A DNA stretch of 5,550 nt from an uncultured Desulfobacteraceae bacterium (GCA_937982505.1 CALJLV010000154.1:1-5550), one strand, 5' to 3'. Shown: positions 1 through 4,779, numbered from the stretch's first letter. Numbers and translations are program-made. Notes: generated by a model not told the origin, from the letters alone.

Positions 1-816
1 CACGTGGAGGCGGGGCTGCGCAGCCGCGACCTGACCATGCCCGAGGAGATCAACCGCATGGTCACCGACAGCATCTCGGATCTGTTCTTCGTCACCGAGC
101 AAAGCGGCATGGACAACCTGCTGGCCGAGGGCAAGCCCGCCGGGCGCATCCACCTGGTGGGCCACGTGATGGTGGACAACCTGCTGCACCAGTTGCGCCA
201 GCTGGAGGCCGCGGACGGCAGCCGATTCGCCGCGGCGCGGTTCAAGCCGGAGGCCGGCAAATATGCCTTCCTGACCCTGCATCGGCCGGCCAACGTGGAT
301 GATCCCCGAGCCTTCGGCGCGATTGCGGCGGCCTTGAACCGCATCGCCGAGAGCCACCCGATCCTGTTTCCGGTGCATCCGCGCACCCGCCAGCGCATCG
401 ACGCCTTCGGAGTAAAACTTTCCGAGCGCATCGTGCAACTGCCGCCCCTGGGGTTCCAGGAGTCCCTTTTCTTGTGGAAGGACGCCGCCGTGGTGCTCAC
501 CGACAGCGGCGGGCTGCAAGAAGAGACCACGGCCCTCAGTATCCCCTGCCTGACGTTGCGCGAGAACACCGAACGGCCGGTGACGGTGGAAGAGGGGACC
601 AACACCCTGGCCGGCACCACCACCCAAAGCATTCTAACCGCCTGGGAGGCCTTTTGCCGCAACGGGCACAAGGCGGGCCGCGTGCCGGCCCTGTGGGACG
701 GCAGGGCGGCGGAGCGGATCGTAGCGGTTCTGCTTGGAGCGGAGGACGGAGGACGGAAGGCAGAGGACGGAAGGGCAGTTGTGAGTAGTGAGTTGGGAGT
801 GGAACGGCAGTGGTGA
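1..816 (+). CDS. wecB: UDP-N-acetylglucosamine 2-epimerase (non-hydrolysing), 3' part
   Basis: The gene is cut by the window start; the frame opens directly with HVEAGLRS, so roughly 115 N-terminal residues of a usual 370-390 are missing. Visible family motifs (numbering from H1) are the Glu of HVEAGLR (E3), PEEINR (14-19, equivalents of the conserved Glu/Arg of E. coli WecB), LTLHRP (91-96, the conserved His), PVHPRTR (124-130), TDSGGLQEE (168-175), and ENTERPVTVEEGTN (188-201), the UDP-binding C-terminal Rossmann half. The enzyme interconverts UDP-GlcNAc and UDP-ManNAc in the cytoplasm for surface polysaccharide synthesis, which fits the wecA gene downstream. The HRPANVD loop replaces the more usual HRxEN. 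From about residue 247 (base 741) the protein no longer resembles the family: this tail is translated from 7-bp repeats and ends at TGA 814-816, so the native stop has probably been lost. The function call is firm; the exact sugar pathway is inferred. Confidence 0.93.
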   Translation, partial: HVEAGLRSRDLTMPEEINRMVTDSISDLFFVTEQSGMDNLLAEGKPAGRIHLVGHVMVDNLLHQLRQLEAADGSRFAAARFKPEAGKYAFLTLHRPANVDDPRAFGAIAAALNRIAESHPILFPVHPRTRQRIDAFGVKLSERIVQLPPLGFQESLFLWKDAAVVLTDSGGLQEETTALSIPCLTLRENTERPVTVEEGTNTLAGTTTQSILTAWEAFCRNGHKAGRVPALWDGRAAERIVAVLLGAEDGGRKAEDGRAVVSSELGVERQW

Positions 817-873
817 GTTGGAAGTGGTGAGTGGGAAGGCAGATGACAGAGGACGGAGGACGGAGGACGGTAA
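740..873 (+). repeat. Heptad repeat block 1 (GGAGGAC / GTGAGTT types)
   Basis: Degenerate 7-bp periodicity. It begins with GGAGGAC units, passes through GTGAGTA, GTGAGTT, GGGAGTG, GGAAGTG and GTGAGTG units, and returns to AGAGGAC and GGAGGAC units before GGTAACT. The block overlaps the last codons of wecB and continues into the gap. Seven is not a multiple of three and the units contain few stops, so such arrays create chance open frames on both strands. Related blocks lie at 2038-2144 (same orientation), 2548-2583 and 3337-3404 (opposite orientation). Confidence 0.85.
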
Positions 874-877
874 CTGC

Positions 878-903
878 AAATCCGAATATCGATATTCGGA
901 TTT
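878..903. repeat. Perfect 26-bp palindrome
   Basis: The half-site AAATCCGAATATC is followed directly by its exact reverse complement, centred between 890 and 891. It is followed by a further CGGATTT, so the ATTCGG/TTTCGG spacing again follows the 7-bp step. It could be a dimeric protein-binding site or a cruciform, but it sits inside a run of heptad repeats, so it is more probably part of that repeat family. There is no T-tract, so it is not a standard terminator. Confidence 0.7.
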
Positions 904-910
904 CGGATTT

Positions 911-935
911 AACCTGGAACTTGGACCTTGAACCC
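911..935 (+). repeat. Short heptad run, AACCTGG type
   Basis: Three 7-bp units, AACCTGG, AACTTGG and ACCTTGA, are followed by ACCC. The same motif in another phase, GGAACCT then GGAACCC, recurs at 4780-4793 downstream of wecA. It seems to be a second member of the 7-bp repeat family. The remainder of the gap to 1068 shows no gene. Confidence 0.6.
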
Positions 936-979
936 CGCTTTCACTTACCTTTTTCCCCTTGCCAGGGCGCAGTCCCGCC

Positions 980-1006
980 TTGCTGCTTGACCGAAACCGC
1001 TATTAT
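980..1006 (+). promoter_or_regulatory. Possible promoter for hicBA
   Basis: TTGCTG (980-985) and TATTAT (1001-1006) resemble sigma-70 -35 and -10 boxes, but the 15-bp spacer is short. It lies about 60 bp ahead of hicB and is the best match in the gap. This is a weak call made by eye. Confidence 0.25.
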
Positions 1007-1068
1007 GACTAATCTTTAGCAGTTTAGGGATTTTTTGGACTTGGGAACAAACCGGACGGGTAGCGCTC

Positions 1069-1275
1069 ATGTTGAGAAATTTTACTTTGGAATATTGGAT
1101 AGATGATAATTGGTATGTCGGGCGCTTGCGAGAAGTGCCCGGGGTCTTCAGCCAGGGGGAGTCCATCGAGGAGCTGACGGAAAACATCCGGGATGCTTAC
1201 CGCATGGTCATGGAGGAAGCCCAGATTGCGGCACACCCCGAATCCAGCACCATGGAAATCGAGGTTGCTGTTTGA
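1069..1275 (+). CDS. hicB: HicB-family antitoxin (short, single-domain)
   Basis: This 68-residue protein has the HicB partial RNase H-like fold pattern: aromatic-rich first strands (FTLEYWIDDNWYVGRL), then the hallmark EVPGVFSQGESIEELTENI (about 22-40), and a helix DAYRMVMEEA. In HicBA modules HicB binds and neutralises the HicA mRNA interferase. The assignment is supported by hicA following with a 4-bp overlap. The ATG start is preceded by only a weak GGG (1058-1060) rather than a clear Shine-Dalgarno. The protein ends soon after the core fold, so no ribbon-helix-helix or HTH DNA-binding domain is visible; many family members carry one and use it for autorepression. Gene order is antitoxin first, the reverse of E. 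coli hicAB. Confidence 0.88.
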   Translation: MLRNFTLEYWIDDNWYVGRLREVPGVFSQGESIEELTENIRDAYRMVMEEAQIAAHPESSTMEIEVAV

Positions 1276-1451
1276 AACGCGACAGCCTGATCAAAAGGCT
1301 TGCCGGGGCGGGATGCTACTTGAAAAGGCATGGCAGCAGGCATGACATCTACATAAACCCCCGAAATGGCAGGCAAGCACCGATCCCCAGGCACAATGAG
1401 ATAAAAGACTCTTTGGTCAATCTGATTCTCAAACAGCTTGGCGTGGAATAG
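1272..1451 (+). CDS. hicA: HicA-family mRNA interferase toxin
   Basis: This 59-residue protein begins KRDSLIKRLAGAGCYLKRHG and continues GSRHDIYINP, the family pattern in which a single His (here H24 of SRHDIY, counting the start as residue 1) is catalytic. It then has RQAPIPRHNEIKDSLVNLILKQLGVE, the conserved basic PxPRH segment and final helix. Its length matches typical HicA proteins. HicA has a double-stranded RNA-binding-like fold and cleaves mRNA when free of HicB. The start must be the TTG at 1272, which shares TTGA with the hicB stop, so it is translationally coupled; a rare start would keep toxin output below antitoxin. The catalytic His and whole fold appear present, so the toxin is probably functional. 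Confidence 0.88.
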   Translation: MKRDSLIKRLAGAGCYLKRHGSRHDIYINPRNGRQAPIPRHNEIKDSLVNLILKQLGVE

Positions 1452-2043
1452 CCGGAGCTGCCTGCTTTCATCAGGAAAAATTCGAATTCTGAAAAGATGC
1501 CTGATCGCCGCTTCCTTTCTGGTGCTGCTGATCTTGCTCGCCCAGGCCGCGGCGCTGATCTACTTTGCAAGGCCGGTGTCTGTCGGCACCCCGGCGGATC
1601 TGATCGCCGTGTTTCCCGGCGATGCGGGGCGCATCGAAGCCGGAGTGGATCTGGCGGCCCGGGGCGCGGCCCCCAATCTACTGGTGGGCGGGATGAGCCC
1701 GGTCGCAAACGAGGTAAAGGCCCTGGCGGCCCGGTATCCCGACTTTCCCGCCGATTTTCGTCTGATCAACCCCGCGACCTGCCACAACACGGTCCAGGAC
1801 GCCCTGGTGACCCGCGAACAGATCCGCCGGCATGGCTTTACCAGCGTGATCCTGGTCACCTCCGATTACCACATGCTGCGCTCCTGGGTCCTTTTGAAAC
1901 TGTCGCTTGCCGGCACCGGGGTCCGGGTTGAGCGATTTGCCGTACCTTCTTTGAACGCGGCTTCCACCCAAAGATCCGCCTACCTGCTGGGCGCGGAGGT
2001 GGTGAAGTTTTGGGGGAGCCTTGTTGAATTAACGGCAGGATGA
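1438..2043 (+). CDS. YdcF/SanA-like DUF218 membrane-anchored protein
   Basis: With a TTG start at 1438 the protein has 201 residues: a basic lead (KRC, 19-21), one hydrophobic segment (about 22-43), then a DUF218 domain outside the membrane. DUF218 marks are ADLIAVFPGDAGRIEAG (53-69), LLVGGMS (81-87), CHNTVQDA (115-122), SVILVTSDYHMLRS (136-149) and an AYLLGAEVVKFW tail. Relatives such as SanA, ElyC and YdcF influence envelope barrier function and peptidoglycan or polysaccharide metabolism, but the reaction is not settled. There is no ATG or GTG in frame at the N-terminus. The TTG lies inside hicA (14-bp overlap) with no good ribosome site. AGGAA (1473-1477) instead points to ATT 1486 or CTG 1489 (about 184 residues). 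The 5' end may have been altered when hicBA arrived. The stop TGA lies in heptad block 2. Confidence 0.8.
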   Translation: MAWNSRSCLLSSGKIRILKRCLIAASFLVLLILLAQAAALIYFARPVSVGTPADLIAVFPGDAGRIEAGVDLAARGAAPNLLVGGMSPVANEVKALAARYPDFPADFRLINPATCHNTVQDALVTREQIRRHGFTSVILVTSDYHMLRSWVLLKLSLAGTGVRVERFAVPSLNAASTQRSAYLLGAEVVKFWGSLVELTAG

Positions 2044-2144
2044 CAGAAGACGGAGGACAGAGGACAGAGGACGGTAACCGAAGGAGGACAGAGGGCAGAG
2101 GGCAGAAGGCAGAGGACGGAGGACGGAAAGGTAGATGGCAGAGA
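2038..2144 (+). repeat. Heptad repeat block 2 (GGAGGAC type)
   Basis: A run of imperfect 7-bp units: GATGACA, GAAGACG, GAGGACA, GAGGACA, GAGGACG, and after a short break AGGACAG, AGGGCAG, AGGGCAG, AAGGCAG, AGGACGG, AGGACGG. It overlaps the stop codon of the DUF218 gene. It has the same orientation as block 1, so hicBA and the DUF218 gene lie between two direct copies. Confidence 0.85.
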
Positions 2145-2177
2145 TTTTGAACTCACTACGGAGAAAAGAGAAAGAAC

Positions 2178-2206
2178 TTGACATATCGGCGAGGCATTAA
2201 TATGGA
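2178..2206 (+). promoter_or_regulatory. Promoter for the structured RNA
   Basis: A perfect -35 box TTGACA (2178-2183), a 17-bp spacer, and a weaker -10 TATGGA (2201-2206) place transcription start near 2212-2214. That is exactly where the first paired base of the predicted RNA structure lies. The coincidence of promoter, structure and T-tract supports the call. The -10 shares only three bases with consensus. Confidence 0.55.
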
Positions 2207-2212
2207 TAGACC

Positions 2213-2278
2213 AGCGACTGAGCCGGGACGCCATGCGACCCCTGCCGGACCGAACGGTCCGGCCTCAGACGCTTTTTT
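2213..2278 (+). ncRNA. Candidate structured small RNA, three-way junction, DUF3800-associated
   Basis: The ~66-nt interval folds by eye into three closed stems. P1 pairs GCGACTGAG (2214-2222) with CTCAGACGC (2264-2272), eight pairs and one A-A mismatch, extendable by A2213-T2273. P2 pairs GGGACGC (2225-2231) with GCGACCC (2235-2241) around loop CAT, again with one A-A mismatch. P3 pairs GCCGGACC (2244-2251) with GGTCCGGC (2256-2263) around loop GAAC. Only CC (2223-2224) and CT (2242-2243) are unpaired at the junction, and P3 stacks straight on P1. A promoter precedes it and six T residues follow. The remnant of a DUF3800 gene starts 34 bases after the T-run. Conserved RNA motifs next to DUF3800 genes (the DUF3800-I to -XI set) are known from comparative genomics; their function is not established. 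Membership in that set is inferred from location and form, not from a covariance search. Confidence 0.6.
2244..2278 (+). terminator. Intrinsic terminator-like hairpin and T-run
   Basis: A very strong GC hairpin, GCCGGACC / GGTCCGGC with loop GAAC, is followed after nine bases by TTTTTT (2273-2278) and then ATTTT. The T-run is directly adjacent to the 3' side of the outer P1 stem, so the whole junction, rather than P3 alone, would act as the terminator of the small RNA. Confidence 0.6.
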
Positions 2279-2312
2279 ATTTTCCCTTTCCTTGTTTTAA
2301 ACCAAGTGAACC

Positions 2313-2441
2313 ATGTATTTTTTGTACTTGGACGAGTCAGGCACCGAAAACACATCCCACTTTGTGTTGGTAGATACGACGCTTTTCTGTTTGACCGGTT
2401 CTATCCCAGATTTGACAGGTTGCCTCGAGGTGGCCCCGTAG
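2313..2441 (+). pseudogene. 5' remnant of a DUF3800-family gene
   Basis: From ATG 2313 the frame reads MYFLYLDESGTENTSHFVLV, the usual N-terminus of DUF3800 proteins (first strand with acidic DES followed by HFVL); this family is thought to have an RNase H-like fold. After about residue 20 (base 2372) similarity stops; the frame runs on through unrelated residues to TAG 2439-2441, a total of 42 codons against some 200-300 in intact members. Most of the gene has therefore been deleted. No later DUF3800 segment is recognisable up to 2547. Position right after a structured RNA matches the usual arrangement of DUF3800 RNA motifs. The family call rests on a short but distinctive stretch. Confidence 0.5.
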
Positions 2442-2547
2442 TCGGTATACGCCATTATACCGGATCATTTGAATGCCATTGTAAGGTTTGTATGGATCAC
2501 AGCCAGCGTCTTTAGGCCAAATGTTCCTTTTCTGACACCTGTTATCA
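2442..2547. other. Short stretch with no recognised content
   Basis: Moderate-GC sequence between the DUF3800 remnant and heptad block 3. No convincing gene, hairpin or repeat is seen. A frame covering 2306-2515 is open on the + strand, but its product resembles nothing and overlaps the DUF3800 remnant out of frame. Confidence 0.4.
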
Positions 2548-2583
2548 CAGTCTTCCGTCTTCTGTCCTCTGTCATGCGTCGTC
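2548..2583 (-). repeat. Heptad repeat block 3 (inverted orientation)
   Basis: A short array of CTTCCGT, CTTCTGT, CCTCTGT and CATGCGT units, the reverse complement of the units in blocks 1 and 2. With block 2 it forms an inverted pair around the RNA-DUF3800 segment, and with block 4 a direct pair around the split four-helix-bundle gene. Confidence 0.75.
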
Positions 2584-2776
2584 TATCCTATGGCAATTGA
2601 AGGGTTGAAATAATGGGGGAGAGAATCGCCAGTTTTCGTGATTTGAGGGTATATCAGGAAGCGTTTGATCTGCAGCAGAAAATTTTCGAAATCACCAAAT
2701 CTTTCCCGAAAGAAGAAATGTATTCACTGACGGACCAGATCCGAAGATCATCGCGATCAATCGGTGCGAACCCCTG

Positions 2777-2788
2777 CCCTGTTAAATA
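2777..2788 (+). repeat. Left inverted end of GIY-YIG element
   Basis: CCCTGTTAAATA, a 12/12 match to the reverse complement of 3044-3055. It contains the first two bases of the TAG that ends the upstream half of the split host gene. Confidence 0.85.
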
Positions 2789-2803
2789 GCTTGAGGTTAA
2801 GGG

Positions 2804-3058
2804 ATGTATTACACCTACGTCTTGCAAAGTGAAAAAGATGGCAATTTCTACAGTGGGTTTACCAAGAACCTCAAGCTACGATTTGATCAGCATTCTAAAG
2901 GACAGGTGGAATCTACCAGGGATCGAAGACCGCTAAAGCTGATATATTACGAGGCCTGTTTGAAAGAGGAGGATGCATTAATAAGGGAACGTTACTTCAA
3001 GACCTATAACGGCAAGAGATTCCTCCATAAAAGGCTCAAATCGTATTTAACAGGGTAA
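2804..3058 (+). CDS. GIY-YIG nuclease family protein (YhbQ/UPF0213-like)
   Basis: An 84-residue single-domain GIY-YIG protein. The GIY strand is YTYVLQ (3-8), the YIG strand is FYSG (15-18), followed by the conserved Arg in LKLRFDQH (R26), a KLIYYEAC strand (45-52) and the helix with the metal-binding Glu (ALIRERYFK, E62), then YNGKRFL. This covers the whole usual 80-100-residue domain with all key residues present, so nuclease activity is plausible. GAGG (2793-2796) lies seven bases before ATG 2804. No DNA-binding or other extra domain is present, unlike classical GIY-YIG homing enzymes. The C-terminal SYLTG is encoded by the right inverted end, and the stop follows it immediately. It sits inside, and in the same direction as, a split four-helix-bundle gene. 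Confidence 0.9.
   Translation: MYYTYVLQSEKDGNFYSGFTKNLKLRFDQHSKGQVESTRDRRPLKLIYYEACLKEEDALIRERYFKTYNGKRFLHKRLKSYLTG
3044..3055 (+). repeat. Right inverted end of GIY-YIG element
   Basis: TATTTAACAGGG, perfect inverse of 2777-2788. Read in the nuclease frame it supplies the last codons (YLTG, the Y codon starting one base before), so the element end and the protein C-terminus are the same DNA. Confidence 0.85.
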
Positions 3059-3336
3059 AAAGCCTGGCAAAAACGTCGCTATGAAGCTCATTTTGTAAGC
3101 AAACTGACCGACGCTGACGCCGAACAGGCGGAGACTCAACATTGGTTGGAAACAGCCTTGGCCTGCAAATATCTGGCAGTTGAAAAGCATTCCGAACTCC
3201 TTCAGAAATGCCTTGAAATTGGCCGCATGATTGGCAGCATGATCAAAAACCCAAGCCCTTTCTGCCGCATTTCAACCTAACTGACTGAGTTTGCATTTTC
3301 TATTTTGAGTCTGTCGTTCGTATTGTTTCGCCAATA

Positions 3337-3404
3337 GTCTGTCACCCGTCATCTGTCATCCGTCCTCCGTCTTGTGCCATCTGTCCTCCGTCCTCTGTCC
3401 TCTT
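3337..3404 (-). repeat. Heptad repeat block 4 (inverted orientation)
   Basis: A run of GTCTGTC, ACCCGTC, ATCTGTC, ATCCGTC, CTCCGTC, then after TTGTGCC units ATCTGTC, CTCCGTC, CTCTGTC: reverse complement of the GGACGGA-type units in blocks 1 and 2. It ends 26 bases before wecA and fills most of the wecA upstream region. Bases 3281-3336, between the split gene and this block, show nothing recognisable. Confidence 0.85.
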
Positions 3405-3429
3405 TTAGAAAAGCGACAGTTTTAAAGAA

Positions 3430-4749
3430 GTGACAACAATCCTCGCCATCTTCCTCGCCGCCCTTGTCCTGGCCCTGCTCATCACACCGGCCGTGGCCCG
3501 GCTGGGGGTGCGTCTGGGAATCGTGGATCGACCAGACGCGCGCAAGGTCCATCGCCGGCCGATTCCGCGCATCGGGGGCGTGGCCATCTTCCTGGCCTTC
3601 TGGGGTGCTCTTTTGCCTCTGCTCGTGCCTTGGGTTCACGACTGCTCCAGCATCCTGCACGAAGTCGTCCACAATCCGCGCCTGATTCCCCTGGCCTTGG
3701 GCGCCGTGGTGGTGTTCCTCCTGGGGCTCTACGACGACAAGCGCGGGCTGAACGCCTGGCTCAAATTCGGCGTGCAGGCGGTGGCGGCGGCCATCGCCTA
3801 CGCGGGCGGAATCCAGATCCAGAGCCTGACTCTGCCGGGGATCGGATCCTTCCATCTGGGCTACCTGGCCCTGCCGGTGACCGTGTTCTGGATTCTGCTG
3901 GTGATCAACGCCATCAACCTCATCGACGGTCTGGACGGCCTGGCGGCCGGGGTGAGCTTTTTCGCCTGCATGGTCCTGGTGGTGCTCGGGGTGATTTCCG
4001 GCAACCACCCGGTGGCTTTTCTCATGGCCGGCCTGGCCGGGGCCATCCTGGGGTTTCTGCGCTACAACTTCAACCCGGCCATCGTTTTCATGGGCGACAG
4101 CGGCAGCTATTTTCTCGGCTATATGCTGGCCACCGTCGGGATTTTCGGCGCCGTCAAGAGCCAGACCGCCACGGCCCTGCTGATCCCGGTCATCGCCCTG
4201 GGCGTGCCGCTGTTGGACACCGTCTGGGCCACCGTGCGTCGCTTCATCCTGGGCCGCAGGATCTTCCAGCCCGACCGCGAACACTTCCACCACCGGCTGC
4301 TGAAACTCGGCTACTCGCACCGCAAGGCCGTGCTGGTGCTCTACGCGGCCACCATCGGCTGCGGGATCTTGGCCCTGCTGGCCGTCAACCTCCAGGATGA
4401 GCGGGCCGGATTGATCCTGGCGGCTGTGGCCGTGGTGGCCATTCTGGGCATCCGGCGCCTGGGCTATCTCAACTACGTCAAGAGCGAACGGCTGGTCTCG
4501 TGGATCCGGGAGCTGAGCGACGATGCCGGGATCTCCCATGAACGGCGCAGCTTCCTTTACCAGCAGATCCAGATCAGCGAAGCCGAGGACCTGGATCAAT
4601 TGTGGCGGCGCACGGCCACGACCCTGGAAATGCTCGGCTTCGACGTGGCGGCCCTGTATCTGAAAAAGGGGAAAGAAAGTGGAAGGCGAAAGACCCCGGA
4701 GGCCGATGGCCAATGCCCGTCTGAAAGCGAAAAAGCCGGTATCCGTTAA
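3430..4749 (+). CDS. wecA: WecA/TagO-type undecaprenyl-phosphate sugar-1-phosphate transferase
   Basis: A 439-residue polytopic membrane protein of the MraY/WecA family. It moves a sugar 1-phosphate, typically GlcNAc-1-P from UDP-GlcNAc, onto undecaprenyl phosphate on the inner face of the membrane, the first step of O-antigen, common antigen or teichoic acid assembly. Motifs in order are DRPDARKVH (33-41) and PIPRIGG (44-50), LYDDK (100-104, the Asp pair near the Mg site), NAINLIDGLDGLA (160-172), MGDSGS (221-226) and EHFHHRLL (284-291), with hydrophobic segments between. The core ends near residue 350; a polar ~90-residue cytoplasmic-looking extension follows (SERLVSWIRELSDD onward), longer than in E. 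coli WecA (367 residues). The start is GTG 3430, with only AAAGAA upstream as a weak ribosome site; no ATG fits. Together with wecB it points to a polysaccharide locus. The sugar specificity cannot be read. Confidence 0.93.
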   Translation: MTTILAIFLAALVLALLITPAVARLGVRLGIVDRPDARKVHRRPIPRIGGVAIFLAFWGALLPLLVPWVHDCSSILHEVVHNPRLIPLALGAVVVFLLGLYDDKRGLNAWLKFGVQAVAAAIAYAGGIQIQSLTLPGIGSFHLGYLALPVTVFWILLVINAINLIDGLDGLAAGVSFFACMVLVVLGVISGNHPVAFLMAGLAGAILGFLRYNFNPAIVFMGDSGSYFLGYMLATVGIFGAVKSQTATALLIPVIALGVPLLDTVWATVRRFILGRRIFQPDREHFHHRLLKLGYSHRKAVLVLYAATIGCGILALLAVNLQDERAGLILAAVAVVAILGIRRLGYLNYVKSERLVSWIRELSDDAGISHERRSFLYQQIQISEAEDLDQLWRRTATTLEMLGFDVAALYLKKGKESGRRKTPEADGQCPSESEKAGIR

Positions 4750-4779
4750 AACGGCGCCGCTGTGCACCGCCGCCCATCC

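Larger units (their letters stand above)
2777..3055 (+). mobile_element. Minimal GIY-YIG element with 12-bp inverted ends
   Basis: This 279-bp segment is bounded by CCCTGTTAAATA (2777-2788) and its exact inverse TATTTAACAGGG (3044-3055). A few bases inside each end a further TTGAG / CTCAA pair is conserved. It contains one gene, the GIY-YIG nuclease, and interrupts a four-helix-bundle gene whose two halves are readily joined. The left end carries an in-frame stop for the host (TAG 2787-2789), and a TAA directly follows the right end. The left flank has CCCTG twice in tandem (2772-2781). The exact junctions and any target duplication cannot be fixed from one copy, because about nine host bases are missing. 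No transposase is present, so movement would depend on the nuclease or on helper functions. Confidence 0.75.
2613..3280 (+). pseudogene. Four-helix-bundle protein gene (23S rRNA IVP family), split by a GIY-YIG element
   Basis: The 5' part (2613-2771, 53 codons) reads GERIASFRDLRVYQEAFDLQ, then ITKSFPKEEMYSLTDQIRRS and SRSIGAN, exactly the first half of the four-helix-bundle family first seen in 23S rRNA intervening sequences. After N53 the frame enters the insert and stops at TAG 2787-2789. The 3' part resumes at GCC 3062 as AWQKRRYEAHFVSKLTDADA, with later LETALACKYLAVEK, and ends at TAA 3278-3280 (72 codons). Only about three codons, normally LAE-like, are missing between the halves, giving an original length near 128, which is normal. 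AAGGG (2600-2604) is a good ribosome site eight bases before the ATG. Both halves are otherwise undamaged, so the interruption is probably recent. These proteins have no established biochemical role. The 58-residue stub could still be made. Confidence 0.85.

Noticed and set aside
740..873. Possible CRISPR or tandem-repeat array
   Set aside because: Units are 7 bp, degenerate and directly adjacent with no spacers, so this is not a CRISPR array.
634..879. Minus-strand frame with serine/proline/leucine periodicity, and the + frame at 831-1019
   Set aside because: Both are translations of heptad repeats, which are open by chance in several frames; no ribosome site or family resemblance.
2213..2278. 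Integron attC site, c-di-GMP riboswitch or hammerhead ribozyme as explanation for the structured segment
   Set aside because: The attC core sites (GTTRRRY/RYYYAAC), the GEMM core (GCAAAGCC) and the hammerhead core (CTGANGA with GAAA) are not present.
2306..2515. A 69-codon + strand frame as a gene
   Set aside because: It overlaps the recognisable DUF3800 start in another frame and its product resembles nothing.
3349..4767. A 472-codon open frame on the minus strand opposite wecA
   Set aside because: It is the antisense shadow of a clear WecA gene; its product is rich in H, Q, D and P with no domain pattern, as expected from high-GC antisense frames.
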